Source of the DNA: Mycobacterium sp. ELW1
GTDB lineage: Bacteria > Actinomycetota > Actinomycetes > Mycobacteriales > Mycobacteriaceae
NCBI RefSeq assembly: GCF_008329905.1
Contig: NZ_CP032155.1
Span: forward strand, 3,596,001-3,660,000
DNA: 64,000 bases
Direction of reading: 5' to 3'
Both the position numbers and the translations under genes were made by a program. Positions 7,137-17,377 of the stretch are shown piece after piece. The notes below the pieces were generated by a model that searched no databases, was not told where the DNA came from, and saw nothing but the letters and a program-made list of their open reading frames with translations. The first letter of the stretch is position 1, and the number at the start of each line of letters is the position of its first letter.

Positions 7137-10100
7137 TCAGTTCTGCAGCACTGTGCGGGCCCGTCGCAGGTCGAGGATCCCCGGCGCACCGACATCCGTG
7201 GATTGCCGGGCCAGTTTCTCCCTGATATCGCCGATATCGACCTTGCCGGGGGTGAACCCGGTGGCCTCGAAGCGCCGTCCGCGGCGTGATTCGGCCTCTA
7301 CCGCGTTGACCGGCGGGGTGTCGTACGACCGTCCACCGGGGTGGGAGACGTGATAGGTGCAGCCGCCGCGGGACGTACCGGTGGCCATATCGACCAGTTC
7401 GAACCGCAGCGGGCCGTCGACGGTGATGGTCGGGTGCAGCGCGCTCGGCGGCTGCCAGGCCCGGTAGCGGACGCCGCCGACCAAGACGTCGGGGTTGTCG
7501 GTGCCCAGCATCGGGATCGGGTAGCCATTGCAGGTGAGGATGTGACGCTGCCGGTCGGCGCCGATGGTGCGGACCTGGATGCGCTCCACCGACGAGTCGA
7601 CGTAGCGCGCGGTGCCGGTGCCGGTGGATTCCTCGCCGAGGGTGTTCCACGGTTCGATGGCGCCGCGCAGCTCGATCTCGACATGGTCGAACACCGCGGT
7701 GCCCACCCGCGGGAAGCGGAACTCGGTGAACGGGTCAAGCCAGCTGGTGTCGAAGTTGACGTCATGCGCGCGCAGATCGGCGCAGACATCGGCGATGTCG
7801 TGAATGATGAAGTGCGGCAACAGGTATCGCCCGTGGAGATTGAGCCCGTGTCGGATCAGTGGCGCCCGCAGCGGCTGGTCCCAGAACCGTGCGACCAGCG
7901 CACGCACCAGCAGCGACTGCACCATCGCCATCTGGTAGTGCGGGGGCATCTCGAAGCCGCGCAGCTCCAGCAGGCCCAGCCGGCCGCGGGGACTGTCGGG
8001 GCTGTACAGCTTGTCGATGCAGAACTCGGCGCGGTGGGTGTTGCCGGTGATGTCGGTGAGCAGGTGGCGGAGCGCCCGGTCGGCGATCCACGGAGCGACG
8101 CTTGCGGAGCGACCATGATCGGGCGCGACGCTTGCGGAGCGACCATGATCGGGAGCGGCGCCCTCTTCCGCGGTCAGGCGGGCGATCTCGGCGAAGGCGA
8201 TCTCGAGTTCGTAGAGCGCTTCGGAGCGGCCCTCGTCGACCCGGGGAGCCTGCGACGTGGTGCCGATGAATCGGCCGGCGAACAGATACGACAGCGCCGG
8301 GTGGCGCTGCCAATAGGTCAACAGTGACACCAGCAGATCGGGTCTGCGCAGCAGCGGCGAGTCGGCCGGGGTGATGCCGCCCAAAGTGATGTGGTTGCCG
8401 CCGCCGGTGCCGCCGTGCGTCCCGTCGACGTCGAACGTCTCGGTCGACAGCCGGGCCAGCCGAGCCTCGTCGTAGAGGGTGCGCAACTGGTCGCGCTGCT
8501 CGGCGAAGCTGGCGGCGGGCGTGACGTTGACCTCGATGACACCGGGATCGGGCGTGATGGACATGGATTGCAGCCGCCCGTCGGGCGGCGGCCCGTAGCC
8601 CTCGACGACCACCGCGCAGGCGATCTTCGCGGCGGCCGCCTCCACCCGGGTGATCAGGTCGACGAAGTGTTCGAGCTCTTCGGTGGGCGGGATGAAGATG
8701 TACAGCACGCCGTCGCGGACTTCGGCGACCATCGCGGTGGTGGGCGCGGTGGGCGAATCCTCCACGGCGGCCTCGGTGGTCTCGGGATCGGCCGGCAACG
8801 CGCGGGCGCCGCTGGCGATCGGGTCGGCAGGCGCGGACGGGCGCGGTGGCTCCCAACTGATCGAGTCCAGCGGTAGTCGCAGGCCGGCCGGCGAGTCCCC
8901 CTCGAGCAGCACCACCCGGCCCCGGCGCAGCCGCCAGTCGGCACTGGCCCAGCCGGCGTCGTCGTCTCGGCGGTGCAACGGCAGCACGTAGGCGGCCGGT
9001 TCGGTCACCGGCTCTTCCAGGCGGGCCAGCAGCGCCGCGCGCGCGGCCGCGGTGTCGGTCTCCAGATCGTCGCCGGGTTCGACAGGCTCGCCGACGGGCA
9101 GGCGCACCGCGTGCGCCAACCGGCTCAGCGGGTCCTCGAACGCCGCGCGCACCTGGGTGGCCGGCAGTCCGAGACCGTCGGCGATCACCGACAGGATCTG
9201 TTGCGCCGCCTCGGGTTTGACGTCGCCGCGGTCACCGCCCCAGGGGTCGGCCAGCAGTGCGGCGTCGGCCCACAGCGGCTCGCCGTCGCGCCGCCAGTGG
9301 ATTCCGATCTGCCAGCGCGGCAGCGGTTCTCCCGGATACCACTTGCCCTGGCTGCGCTGCACCAGACCACCGGGCGCCCACACCGCCTTCAGCCGCGCGG
9401 CCAGCACCGAGGCGCGCTCCCGTTTGTGCGGGCCGTCGGCGGCGGTGATCCACTCCTCGTCGAGCTGGTTGTCCACCGAGACGAAGGTCGGCTCGCCGCC
9501 CACGGTCAGCCGCACATCGGCATCGGCCAGCCGCTCGTCGATGCGGGCGCCGAGCTGGTTGATCGCGGCCCAGGCGGCGTCGGTGTAGGGCAGCGTGACA
9601 CGCGGATCCTCATGCACGCGGGTGACGATGTTCGCGAAATCCAGGGTGGCCTCGGCGATCCCGGTGGTACCGGTGATCGGCGCCGCCGACGACGGATGTG
9701 GAGTGGCGGCCAGCGGAATGTGGCCCTCCCCGGCGAACAGACCGGAGGTGGGGTCCAGCCCGATCCAGCCGGCGCCGGGGACGTACACCTCGGTCCAGGC
9801 GTGCAGGTCGGTGAAATCAGCCGCCGGCCCGGACGGACCGTCGAGCGCCTCGACGTCGGAGGTCAGCTGCACCAGGTAACCCGACACGAACCGGGCCGCC
9901 AAGCCCAGTCCCCGAAGGATCGACACCAGAAGCCACGCGGAGTCGCGGCAGGATCCGATCCCGGTGCGCAGGGTGTGATCCGGGGTCTGCACCCCGGCCT
10001 CCATCCGCACGCTGTATCCGACGTCACCGTTGACCGCGCGGTTCAGCGCCACCAGGAAGTCGATGGTCCGGGTCCCGGGTGCGACGACGAAATCCCGGAC

Positions 10101-10511
10101 CCACGAACCCACCAGGTCCCCCGGCCCCGATCCCTCGTCGCCTTCGTCGACCGGGCGCAGGTAGGGCTCCAGGTCGTCCTTGAGCGCCTTGGGATAGACG
10201 AACGGGAAGGTCTCCGCGTAGTCCTCGATGAAGAAGTCGAACGGGTTGATGACCTTGAGGTCGGCGATCAGCCCGACCTTGATGGTGAGTTCCCGTGTCC
10301 GGGTGGGAAACACGAGCCGGGCCAGGAAGTTGCCGAACGCGTCCTGCTGCCAGTTGATGAAATGATCGGCGGGCTCGACCTCAAGCGAGTAGGCCTCGAT
10401 GGGCGTCCGCGAGTGCGGCGCAGGCCGAAGCCGGACGACATGCGGGTGCACCTCCACCAATCGGTCGAAGGTGTAGGTGGTGCGGTGCTCGAGCGCCACT
10501 TTGATGCCCAT
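7137..10511 (-). CDS. giant transglutaminase/DUF2126 protein (Rv2566-like)
   Basis: 1124 residues starting MGIKVALEHRTTYTFDR. Residues 1-110 form a Bact_transglu_N domain. The transglutaminase core carries Cys188 (GIGSCRD), His237 (DLHAW) and Asp253 (GLDPTSG). From about residue 330 to the C-terminus it is a DUF2126 module, which begins near LTVGGEPTFVSVDNQ. It is the promoter-proximal gene of the minus-strand amidoligase operon, ending 73 bp before the ATP-grasp gene. It is probably cytoplasmic and either trims or cross-links peptides. An in-frame pair of 10-residue repeats (PDHGRSASVA, near 786-806) is encoded by a mobile-looking GC-rich DNA repeat. Confidence 0.9.
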   Translation of the reverse strand: MGIKVALEHRTTYTFDRLVEVHPHVVRLRPAPHSRTPIEAYSLEVEPADHFINWQQDAFGNFLARLVFPTRTRELTIKVGLIADLKVINPFDFFIEDYAETFPFVYPKALKDDLEPYLRPVDEGDEGSGPGDLVGSWVRDFVVAPGTRTIDFLVALNRAVNGDVGYSVRMEAGVQTPDHTLRTGIGSCRDSAWLLVSILRGLGLAARFVSGYLVQLTSDVEALDGPSGPAADFTDLHAWTEVYVPGAGWIGLDPTSGLFAGEGHIPLAATPHPSSAAPITGTTGIAEATLDFANIVTRVHEDPRVTLPYTDAAWAAINQLGARIDERLADADVRLTVGGEPTFVSVDNQLDEEWITAADGPHKRERASVLAARLKAVWAPGGLVQRSQGKWYPGEPLPRWQIGIHWRRDGEPLWADAALLADPWGGDRGDVKPEAAQQILSVIADGLGLPATQVRAAFEDPLSRLAHAVRLPVGEPVEPGDDLETDTAAARAALLARLEEPVTEPAAYVLPLHRRDDDAGWASADWRLRRGRVVLLEGDSPAGLRLPLDSISWEPPRPSAPADPIASGARALPADPETTEAAVEDSPTAPTTAMVAEVRDGVLYIFIPPTEELEHFVDLITRVEAAAAKIACAVVVEGYGPPPDGRLQSMSITPDPGVIEVNVTPAASFAEQRDQLRTLYDEARLARLSTETFDVDGTHGGTGGGNHITLGGITPADSPLLRRPDLLVSLLTYWQRHPALSYLFAGRFIGTTSQAPRVDEGRSEALYELEIAFAEIARLTAEEGAAPDHGRSASVAPDHGRSASVAPWIADRALRHLLTDITGNTHRAEFCIDKLYSPDSPRGRLGLLELRGFEMPPHYQMAMVQSLLVRALVARFWDQPLRAPLIRHGLNLHGRYLLPHFIIHDIADVCADLRAHDVNFDTSWLDPFTEFRFPRVGTAVFDHVEIELRGAIEPWNTLGEESTGTGTARYVDSSVERIQVRTIGADRQRHILTCNGYPIPMLGTDNPDVLVGGVRYRAWQPPSALHPTITVDGPLRFELVDMATGTSRGGCTYHVSHPGGRSYDTPPVNAVEAESRRGRRFEATGFTPGKVDIGDIREKLARQSTDVGAPGILDLRRARTVLQN
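8095..8154 (+). repeat. two tandem 30-bp units of a dispersed GC-rich repeat, inside a coding sequence
   Basis: Units at 8095-8124 and 8125-8154 differ only at the last base; each starts GCGACGCTTGCGGAGCGACC. A close relative (GCGACGCTCGCGGAGCGAA) lies between the cyclophilin genes at 49301-49319, and a looser one lies at 39107-39126 in the urtA-urtB gap. Here it is translated without breaking the frame. Confidence 0.85.
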
Positions 10512-10575
10512 AGGCCGCTAATCCCATCACAAGACCCTCGACAACGCATGGCGCGGTGCGACTGGCCCGATCTTC

Positions 10576-11070
10576 TCAGCTACGCCGTCCGCCGTTGGGA
10601 AGCAGGGTTGAGGGCGCCCGGCTGGGCCGGATGGGGAAGGCCGGCTGCTCGCTGGGCGTGGTGGATGTCTCGGTCGGGCTGGTGGTCGCCTCCGTCACCG
10701 TCTGCGTCGGAGCCACTGTCTGAGTCGGGATCACCGTCTCGGTCGGAGTCGGCGTGTAGGTCGGGCTCGGAATCGGCGCCTGTGTGACTGTCGGAACGGG
10801 TTCCGGGGTCGGCGGTGGCGGCGGTGGCGGGACCGCCGGTGACGCAGCCGCACCAGAATTCGGCGTCTCGATGGCAGGTCTCGGCGCCGTCGCAGGCTCG
10901 ATCCAGGGGGCGTTGGAACGGCTCGGCTCAGGTGAGGCGGGGCCGACGTCGGGCGGGGTCGGCACGTGGAGCAACGTGGCGACCGCGAGGCCTGCAACCA
11001 CGGCGGCAAAGACCGTCATTGCGATTCCGCGGCGCGATACATGGTCTTTCAGACTTGCGATGTTGATCAT
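10576..11070 (-). CDS. membrane-anchored Pro/Thr-rich hypothetical protein
   Basis: About 164 residues from the ATG at 11070; a GTG three codons upstream is an alternative. One N-terminal transmembrane segment (about residues 12-35, TVFAAVVAGLAVATLL) is followed by a long low-complexity tail rich in Pro, Thr, Ala and Glu, with PTETVIPTQTV-type repeats. The tail would lie outside the membrane, in the periplasm or cell wall, and could be O-mannosylated, as Pro/Thr-rich mycobacterial exported proteins often are. No enzymatic domain is visible. It lies upstream of the amidoligase operon on the same strand, so read-through is possible. Confidence 0.6.
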   Translation of the reverse strand: MINIASLKDHVSRRGIAMTVFAAVVAGLAVATLLHVPTPPDVGPASPEPSRSNAPWIEPATAPRPAIETPNSGAAASPAVPPPPPPPTPEPVPTVTQAPIPSPTYTPTPTETVIPTQTVAPTQTVTEATTSPTETSTTPSEQPAFPIRPSRAPSTLLPNGGRRS

Positions 11071-11109
11071 CCACCCCACAGGCGCTAGACACTAGTCGGT
11101 CAACAGTCC

Positions 11110-11135
11110 CGCCACGGTCAGCCCGCACCGTGGCG
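11110..11135 (-). terminator. hairpin at the end of the DUF389 gene
   Basis: A perfect 9-bp inverted repeat CGCCACGGT...ACCGTGGCG with an 8-nt loop overlaps the stop codon of the DUF389 gene. There is no U-tract, which is usual for mycobacterial terminators. Confidence 0.5.
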
Positions 11136-12044
11136 GCGAGTCTCGTGGCGGCGGCGCATCGCCAGCACCAGCACTCCGGCCAGGGTGATGCCGACCAGGT
11201 TGATCGCCAGTTGCGCCGCGGATTCGACAGCGACGTCCCATTCTCCGACCGATGCGGCGACGACCGCGAAACCCGCGGCGGGCACGGTGGTCACCGAGAT
11301 GAACACCCCGACCAGCGCCGCGGACTTGGCCGACACCAGCGACAGCATGCCTGCCGCACCGGCCAGCAGCGCGACGACGAACGACAACGGGCCGACCTGA
11401 AAGATGAAGTCGACGTCGGTGAGTTGGCGGGTGCTGCCCAGCTTGATCCAGCCCAGCGCCTCGCCGCCGAGCACGAACGCCGCGGTGACGGCCATGGCGA
11501 CCGGGAACCCGACCAGCAGCGCCAGTGACGCACGGCGGGCCAGGTCCAGCCTGCGGCGCACCAGCGCCACCGCCAGGGCCGCCAGCGGGCCGAACTCCGG
11601 GCCGACGACCATGGCGCCGACCACCGTGACGGGAGAGTCGGTCACCACACCGACCGCGGCGATCATGCACGCCAGGCACAGAAACAACAGGAAGGTGATG
11701 TTGAGCGTGGACTCCTCGCGGGTGCGGGCCGACAGCTCCTCCCAGACGATCGCGTCCCCCGGGTCGCCGTCGGCCTCCTTCTCGGCGCGGTAGGCCGCGG
11801 TGGAGACCACGGTGTCCACCAGATCGAGGGTGATGGCGCCCTTGTGGTGCAAGTCCAGTGCCTTCAGGTCGTCGATGACGTCGTTGGCGCATTCCCGTGC
11901 GATGTCGGCGGAGATCTCATCGCCCGGCGGGTCCAGCGCCGCCCCGCGATGCACCACCAGGTGCGTCACCCCGACCTGCCGCTGCAGGACAGCCAACACG
12001 TCGTCACGAACCTCGACCGGCGCGATGACCCGCAGATGCAGCAC
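11118..12044 (-). CDS. DUF389 family membrane protein
   Basis: About 308 residues from a GTG at 12044 (reading MLHLRVIAPVEV); a TTG ten codons upstream is an alternative. A soluble N-terminal alpha/beta domain of about 115 residues precedes several hydrophobic helices, beginning near ITFLLFLCLACMIAAVGVV, with the conserved GAMVVGPEFGP stretch typical of DUF389. Members are inner-membrane proteins of unknown function. It is divergently oriented to a small membrane protein gene. No transport substrate can be inferred. Confidence 0.8.
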   Translation of the reverse strand: MLHLRVIAPVEVRDDVLAVLQRQVGVTHLVVHRGAALDPPGDEISADIARECANDVIDDLKALDLHHKGAITLDLVDTVVSTAAYRAEKEADGDPGDAIVWEELSARTREESTLNITFLLFLCLACMIAAVGVVTDSPVTVVGAMVVGPEFGPLAALAVALVRRRLDLARRASLALLVGFPVAMAVTAAFVLGGEALGWIKLGSTRQLTDVDFIFQVGPLSFVVALLAGAAGMLSLVSAKSAALVGVFISVTTVPAAGFAVVAASVGEWDVAVESAAQLAINLVGITLAGVLVLAMRRRHETRRHGAG

Positions 12045-12085
12045 AACCGCGAGACTACTTCCCCAGGGGTGCAAGAATCTTCGGT

Positions 12086-12388
12086 GTGGATCGGCCCAAG
12101 CCGCGGTGGATACCCGACCGTCTGTGGCCCTGGCTCGGCAACCGCTGGGTTCAGGCCGTACTCGTGATCGCGCTGTTCGCCATCCTCGGCGTGGTCTTCA
12201 TGATGACCTCGGACCGCAAGGACACCGCCTACTGGGCCGGCTACACCGACGGGCAGCGGTGGGTCGACGCGGGCGGCTACCAGGCGCACGAGGAGTCGAT
12301 CGCGGCGTACTGCGCGGGCCAAGCCGCCCACCACGCCGCCAGCTACCAGCGCGGCTGCGTGGACGGCGCCCACAACGCCATGCACTGA
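12086..12388 (+). CDS. small single-pass membrane protein, unknown function
   Basis: 100 residues from a GTG at 12086. A basic, Trp/Pro-rich N-terminus precedes one transmembrane segment (about residues 23-41). The C-terminal outside domain has two cysteines (in AAYCAGQAAH and RGCVDG) that could form a disulfide, and is rich in His, Tyr and Ala. The family is not recognised. It is transcribed away from the DUF389 gene and runs toward mmpL. Confidence 0.65.
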   Translation: MDRPKPRWIPDRLWPWLGNRWVQAVLVIALFAILGVVFMMTSDRKDTAYWAGYTDGQRWVDAGGYQAHEESIAAYCAGQAAHHAASYQRGCVDGAHNAMH

Positions 12389-12413
12389 CCCGGACCGCGT
12401 CGAAAGCGGTTGG

Positions 12414-15314
12414 CTACTGCTGGGATTGGGCCGAGATCGGCTCGGTGTCGGCCGCTCTCGTCGCAGGCGACGGCCACGGGCTCGGCACCGGACGTGGACG
12501 CACCCGCTGTGGCCACCAGAACCACCGGCCCAACAGGGCGGCGATCGACGGCGTCATGAAGGACCGGATCACCAGCGTGTCGACCAGCAGACCCATGCCG
12601 ATGGTGGTGCCGACCTGGGCGATGACCGTCAGCTCGCTGAAGGCCATGGCCGCCATCGTCACGGCGAACACCAGGCCTGCGGAGGTGACCACCGAACCGC
12701 TGCCGCCCATGGCGCGGATGATGCCTGTCTTGAGCCCGGCGGGGATCTCCTCCTTGAGGCGCGCCACCAGCAGCAGGTTGTAGTCGGAACCGACCGCGAG
12801 CAGGATGACGATCGCCATCACCATCACCATCCAGTGCAGCGGACGGCCGATCAGGTCCTGCCAGATCAACACCGACAAACCGAACGACGTGCCCAGCGAC
12901 AACGCCACCGTGCCGACGATCACTGCGGAGGCCACCACGGCTCGGGTGATGATCAGCATGATGATGAAGATCAGGCACAGCGCCGCCAATCCGGCGATCA
13001 TCAAGTCGTAGTCGGCGCTGTCCTGCATGTCCTTGAAGCTGGCCGCGGTACCGGCGAGGAAGATCTTCGAGCCCTCCAGCGGGGTGCCCTTGATCGCCTC
13101 GAACGCCGCATTCTTGATCGGGTCGATATGACTGAGACCCTCCGGCGACATCGGATCACCCTCGTGAGAGATGATGAACCGCACCGCTTTTCCGTCCGGT
13201 GACAAGAACATCTTCATGCCGCGCTTGAAGTCCGGATTGTCGAACGCCTCCGGCGGGAGGTAGAACGAGTCGTCGTTCTTGGCCTCGTCGAACGCCTTGC
13301 CCATCGCGCTCTGGTTGTCCTGCATGGCCGCGATCTGGTCCTGCTGACCGGACTGTGTGCTCTGCAGGGTCAGCTGCATGGTCCGCATCGAGCGCATCGT
13401 GTCGATCATCGGCGGCATCAGCGTGCGCATCTGGGCCGTCAACAGGTCCAGCTTGTGCAGATCAGGCACCAGGACCTGGAAGTCGTCCGTCATGGTGTCG
13501 ATGCCGTCGAGGGTGTCGAACACCGACCGGATGGACCAGCACACCGGGATGTCGAAACAGTGCGGTTCCCAGTAGAAGTAGTTGCGGATCGGCCGGAAGA
13601 AGTCGTCGAAGTCGGCGATGTGGTTACGCAGCGTCTGGATGTCGGCCAGCGTCAGGTCCATCTTGCCGACCATGCTGTGTGTGACGGCGTTGAGCTGCCC
13701 GAGCAGGTCGTACATCTGCGTCATCGTGGCGATGGAGACGTTCATGTCGTCGCCCATCTTCAGCATGTCCTTCATCCGGTCCTGCATGTAGGACTGGTTC
13801 AGCGTCTGCGTGGTGCCCTGCATACCGAGCAGGAATGGGATCGAGCTGTGTTCGATCGGGGTACCCAGCGGCCTGGTGATGGTCTGCACCCGACCGATGC
13901 CCGGCGTGTGGAAGATGGCCTTGGCCACCCGGTCGATCACCAGGAAGTCGGCGGAGTTGCGCAGGTCGTGATCGCTCTGCAGCATCAGCAGTTCGGGGCT
14001 CAGCCGAGCCTCCGGGAAGTGCCGCTCGGCGGCGGCGAACCCCTCGCTGGCCGGAATGTCGGCGGGCAGATAGTGCCGGTCGTTGTAGTCGGTCCGGTAG
14101 CCGGGCAGCGCGAGCAGCCCGATCAGGCAGACGAAGGTCGTCGCCACCAGGATCGGTCCGGGCCAGCGGACCACGGCGGTGCCGATGCGCCGCCAAAAAC
14201 GTTCGCGGGACGCCGCTTTGGGCTCCAACAGGCCGAAGCGGCTGGCCGCGGTCACAACGGCGGGGCCGAGCGTCATCGCGGCGGCGACCACCACCACCAT
14301 GCCGACGAACAGCGGAACGCCCATCGACTGGAACATCGGGCTGCGGGTGAAGTGCAGACAGAACAACGCGCCGGCGATGGTCATGCCGGAGCCGACGATC
14401 ACGTGCCCGGTGCCGTGATACATCTCGTAGTAGGCCGACTCTTTGTCGACGCCCTTGCTGCGCGCCTCCTGATAGCGGCCGAACAGGAAGATGACGTAGT
14501 CGGTACCGGCCGCGATCGCAACCATCACCAGCAGGTTGACCGCGAACGTCGACAGCCCGATCAGGTGGTGATAGCCCAGGAAGGCCACCACGCCACGGGC
14601 CGCCGCCAATTCGAGGAACACCATCACCAGCGCGATCAGCACCGTGACGATCGAGCGGTAGACGACCAGCAGCATCACCGTGATGACGCCGAACGTCAGA
14701 CCGGTGATGATCTTGAGGCTGCGGTCACCGGCGATGTGGGTGTCGTTGATCAGTGCCGACGATCCGGCGACGTAGGCCTTGATCCCCGGTGGTGGGGGCA
14801 CACTCTCGACGATCGTCTTGACGGCCTCGACCGACTCGTTGGCCAGACCCTCACCCATGTTGCCGGACAGATAGGCCTGTACATAGGCGGATTTGCCGTC
14901 AGAACTCTGGGATCCGGCGGCGGTCAGCGGATCGCTCCAGAAGTCCTGGATGTGCTCGACGTGTTTCTTGTCGGCCTCGAGCTTCTTGACGATCTCGTTG
15001 TAGTACTGGTGCGCGGCGTCGCCGAGCGGCTGATCGCTTTCCAGCACGATCATCACCGAGGTGTTCGACTTGAACTCCTGGAACGTGCTGCCGATCGTGC
15101 TCATCGCGACGGACGACGGCGCGTCCATCGCCGTCATCGGCACCGACTGCTCCTGACCGACGACCTCGATCTGGGGCACGACGATGTTCGTGATGACGGT
15201 CAGCGCCAGCCAGCCCAGGATGATCGGGACGGACAGCCAGCGGACCCACTGCGCGATGTGCGGCCGCCTCCCCGGTTCGGCCTGCGGCTTTTCGTCTTTG
15301 TTCAGCAGGATCAT
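12414..15314 (-). CDS. MmpL family RND transporter
   Basis: 966 residues from the ATG at 15314, which overlaps the mmpS stop (ATGA); the frame is open further upstream but that lies inside mmpS. It has the RND layout: a first transmembrane helix near residue 30, a large periplasmic loop, a helix bundle, a second periplasmic loop, and a second bundle containing [14 protein letters not shown], the MmpL proton-relay signature. The length fits MmpL4/MmpL5. These pumps export lipids, siderophores or drugs across the inner membrane with an MmpS partner, which is present here. The cargo is not determined by sequence. Confidence 0.93.
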   Translation of the reverse strand: MILLNKDEKPQAEPGRRPHIAQWVRWLSVPIILGWLALTVITNIVVPQIEVVGQEQSVPMTAMDAPSSVAMSTIGSTFQEFKSNTSVMIVLESDQPLGDAAHQYYNEIVKKLEADKKHVEHIQDFWSDPLTAAGSQSSDGKSAYVQAYLSGNMGEGLANESVEAVKTIVESVPPPPGIKAYVAGSSALINDTHIAGDRSLKIITGLTFGVITVMLLVVYRSIVTVLIALVMVFLELAAARGVVAFLGYHHLIGLSTFAVNLLVMVAIAAGTDYVIFLFGRYQEARSKGVDKESAYYEMYHGTGHVIVGSGMTIAGALFCLHFTRSPMFQSMGVPLFVGMVVVVAAAMTLGPAVVTAASRFGLLEPKAASRERFWRRIGTAVVRWPGPILVATTFVCLIGLLALPGYRTDYNDRHYLPADIPASEGFAAAERHFPEARLSPELLMLQSDHDLRNSADFLVIDRVAKAIFHTPGIGRVQTITRPLGTPIEHSSIPFLLGMQGTTQTLNQSYMQDRMKDMLKMGDDMNVSIATMTQMYDLLGQLNAVTHSMVGKMDLTLADIQTLRNHIADFDDFFRPIRNYFYWEPHCFDIPVCWSIRSVFDTLDGIDTMTDDFQVLVPDLHKLDLLTAQMRTLMPPMIDTMRSMRTMQLTLQSTQSGQQDQIAAMQDNQSAMGKAFDEAKNDDSFYLPPEAFDNPDFKRGMKMFLSPDGKAVRFIISHEGDPMSPEGLSHIDPIKNAAFEAIKGTPLEGSKIFLAGTAASFKDMQDSADYDLMIAGLAALCLIFIIMLIITRAVVASAVIVGTVALSLGTSFGLSVLIWQDLIGRPLHWMVMVMAIVILLAVGSDYNLLLVARLKEEIPAGLKTGIIRAMGGSGSVVTSAGLVFAVTMAAMAFSELTVIAQVGTTIGMGLLVDTLVIRSFMTPSIAALLGRWFWWPQRVRPRPVPSPWPSPATRAADTEPISAQSQQ

Positions 15315-15856
15315 GCGGACTTGACCAGGCAGAAGGTCTGCGCGTTCACACCGGTGTTGGTCTTCTCGTCCTTGAGTTCGCCGTTGACGGTGATCCGGCA
15401 ACCGATCGTGTCACTGTCGCCCTGGGCGACGATGTTGGCCGAGGCGGCCGGCGCGGTGGTTGTCAAGGTGAGCGACCACGGCAGGGTGACGTCTCGCACG
15501 ATCTGCGGCTGGGCGTCCAGGTCGAGGTAGTTGATGGTGGCGACGGCTCCCGGCGGGCCGTAGATCTCGTACACCACGGTCTTCGGGTTGAACGGCTTGG
15601 TGTCATTGGCCAGACCACTACCCGGACGGGTCGTCTCGGTCTTTCCGAACACCCCGTGCAGGCGGAAAACGCCGAAGGCGGCGATGGCGATCACCAGAAC
15701 GATCACGATCGGCAGCCATACCTTGCGCAGGAGGTGCAGCGGTCCACGGCGCTTGGTGCGGTGACCTGCGGGGTGAGCCTGTTTCTGATCCGGGCCGGCG
15801 GGGGCGTCATCGGCCGGCGCGCCCGAGGATGCGTAGGTCTGGCTTTCCAGCGTCAC
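15311..15856 (-). CDS. MmpS family membrane protein
   Basis: 181 residues. A cytoplasmic Pro/Lys/Arg-rich N-terminus (about 1-45) is followed by one transmembrane helix ([18 protein letters not shown]) and a periplasmic beta-rich MmpS domain with [17 protein letters not shown] and a conserved Cys pair (IGCRI and FCLVK). MmpS proteins act as accessory subunits of the cognate MmpL. The GTG start at 15856 has a GGGGT-type site upstream. A 157-bp gap separates it from the upstream acyltransferase gene on the same strand and must hold the promoter if the pair has its own. Confidence 0.92.
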   Translation of the reverse strand: MTLESQTYASSGAPADDAPAGPDQKQAHPAGHRTKRRGPLHLLRKVWLPIVIVLVIAIAAFGVFRLHGVFGKTETTRPGSGLANDTKPFNPKTVVYEIYGPPGAVATINYLDLDAQPQIVRDVTLPWSLTLTTTAPAASANIVAQGDSDTIGCRITVNGELKDEKTNTGVNAQTFCLVKSA

Positions 15857-16013
15857 GACCGGACCCCCTTCTGGCCTCGCAGATCAGCCTGTCGATTCAC
15901 CGCGGCCCCATTTAGCACCGCTACATAGTAGGACTAACGGATCTCGTCAGCATAACCCGTGTGATCAGCCTCATGGGTCACCACAATTTCTGACAGGCGT
16001 CACACGATTCCGG

Positions 16014-17377
16014 TTACTCGATGGTGGCGGTGAGCCCGAATTCGTCGAGGACCTCGCCCACCGAGGCCTTCAGCAGGTCTTTGCTGTTCGGGCCACCGGG
16101 ACGCCACGCCGAGACCGACAGCGAAACCTCACCGTTGACCTGACCCGACGCCAGGAACAGGGTGCCGCCGAGCCGATCGAGAATGTCCGCGGTGATCCGC
16201 GACTCGAGCTGACGCACGACGATGTGGTCGGCGTCGGTACCGTCGGGCCGATTCACCGCCGGGTCCAGCTTCCCGAGATTGGAACAGCCGATCGGCGCGC
16301 CCGCGCCGAGCGCCATCCCCTCCAGCCGACGGGCCAGCCCGGGCGGGATCAGCGGCGCCAGCGCCACCGGACCCAGCAGCTCGAAGCGGCTCTCCGACAG
16401 CGCGGCCAGGTTCTTCTTCAGTTCGGCACGCACATCACGCAGGGTCTGCGTGACGTTGGCGGGGTCGATGCTCACCGTCATCCCGGTCAGGGCGTTGGCC
16501 CGGGTGTCGCCCTCGGTACGTTCGCTGACCGGGAACTGCAGCCGAACCCGACCGTTGTCGTCGACCCGCCCCTGCTCCTGCCCCAGCTTCGCAGCGATTC
16601 CGGCGAACAATGAATTGCTGGTTCCGCCAAGGCTTTCCATGCGCTCTTGCCATTGCGTCTCGTCGATGTAGGCAACCAGCGCGGGAACGGTGACGAGCCG
16701 GGTTTCGTCGATCTTGGCCGGCGCCGGCGCCGAACGTCCGGCCGATGAGGTGAGTTCAGTGCGGTTGTTGCGGGCCAGTTTCACCGCGGCAGCGATCGCC
16801 TTGGCGAAGTCCGGCACCGCGCGCACCAGGCCCGCGGCGTCTTCGCGCAGGGCCTCCCCGCGGGTACGGGAGTGGGGTTTCGGATAGCCGAGGTCCCAGG
16901 TCTCCCCGCTCGCGGCCTGCTTGATGGCCAGGGTGATCGCCAGTCCGTCGCAGATCGAATGCGAGGCGATCAGCGTGACCACGGCCCCGCCCTCGGTGAA
17001 CGGCTGAACGGCCAGCCGCCACGACGGGCCGCCTTCGGGATCGATCGGGACCCTGATCTGCTCGTCGAGCCAGTCCAGCGCCTCGGCGCGCGCGGGCGGG
17101 CGGCAGCCGCGACGTCGATGTCAGCCGGGCCGGTCCACGCCACCCAGTGGTCGCGGCCGAACGGCAAAGGCGAGCGCTCGATGCGCCGCCCCAGCAGGCC
17201 GCGGCCGAGATTGTGGTGGAAGCGACGCAGCCCGTCGAAGTCGACCGGGCGCTCATAGATCCAGGCGTACTGGGCCAGCGGCCCGCGCCCGAGCGCCCGT
17301 AGTCCGAGGAAGGATCCTTGATCGATGTACGCCAGCGTGGAGTCCACACCGGCCATCGTAGGCGGGGGCGGTGTCAC
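16014..17377 (-). pseudogene. PapA-like (condensation superfamily) acyltransferase, frameshifted
   Basis: Two frames together describe one protein of about 454 residues. The N-terminal part (17377 down to about 17100) contains GPLAQYAWIYERPVDFDGLR. The remainder continues in another frame and carries HSICDG, the HxxxDG acyltransfer motif, just after AVVTLIAS. One base is missing (or two are extra) in the GC-only run near 17085-17110. Everything downstream is well preserved, so this may be a sequencing error rather than decay. The family is that of PapA and WS/DGAT-type acyltransferases that esterify lipids. The neighbouring mmpS-mmpL suggests a product for export. Its GTG overlaps the HxlR gene stop. 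Confidence 0.75.

Noticed and set aside
10680..10830. tandem repeat array resembling a CRISPR or minisatellite
   Set aside because: The periodic GTC/TCGG pattern is the codon pattern of the Pro/Thr-rich protein; units are irregular and no spacers are present.
13455..15530. 691-codon open frame opposite mmpL
   Set aside because: Antisense shadow of mmpL and the end of mmpS, with no recognisable protein features.
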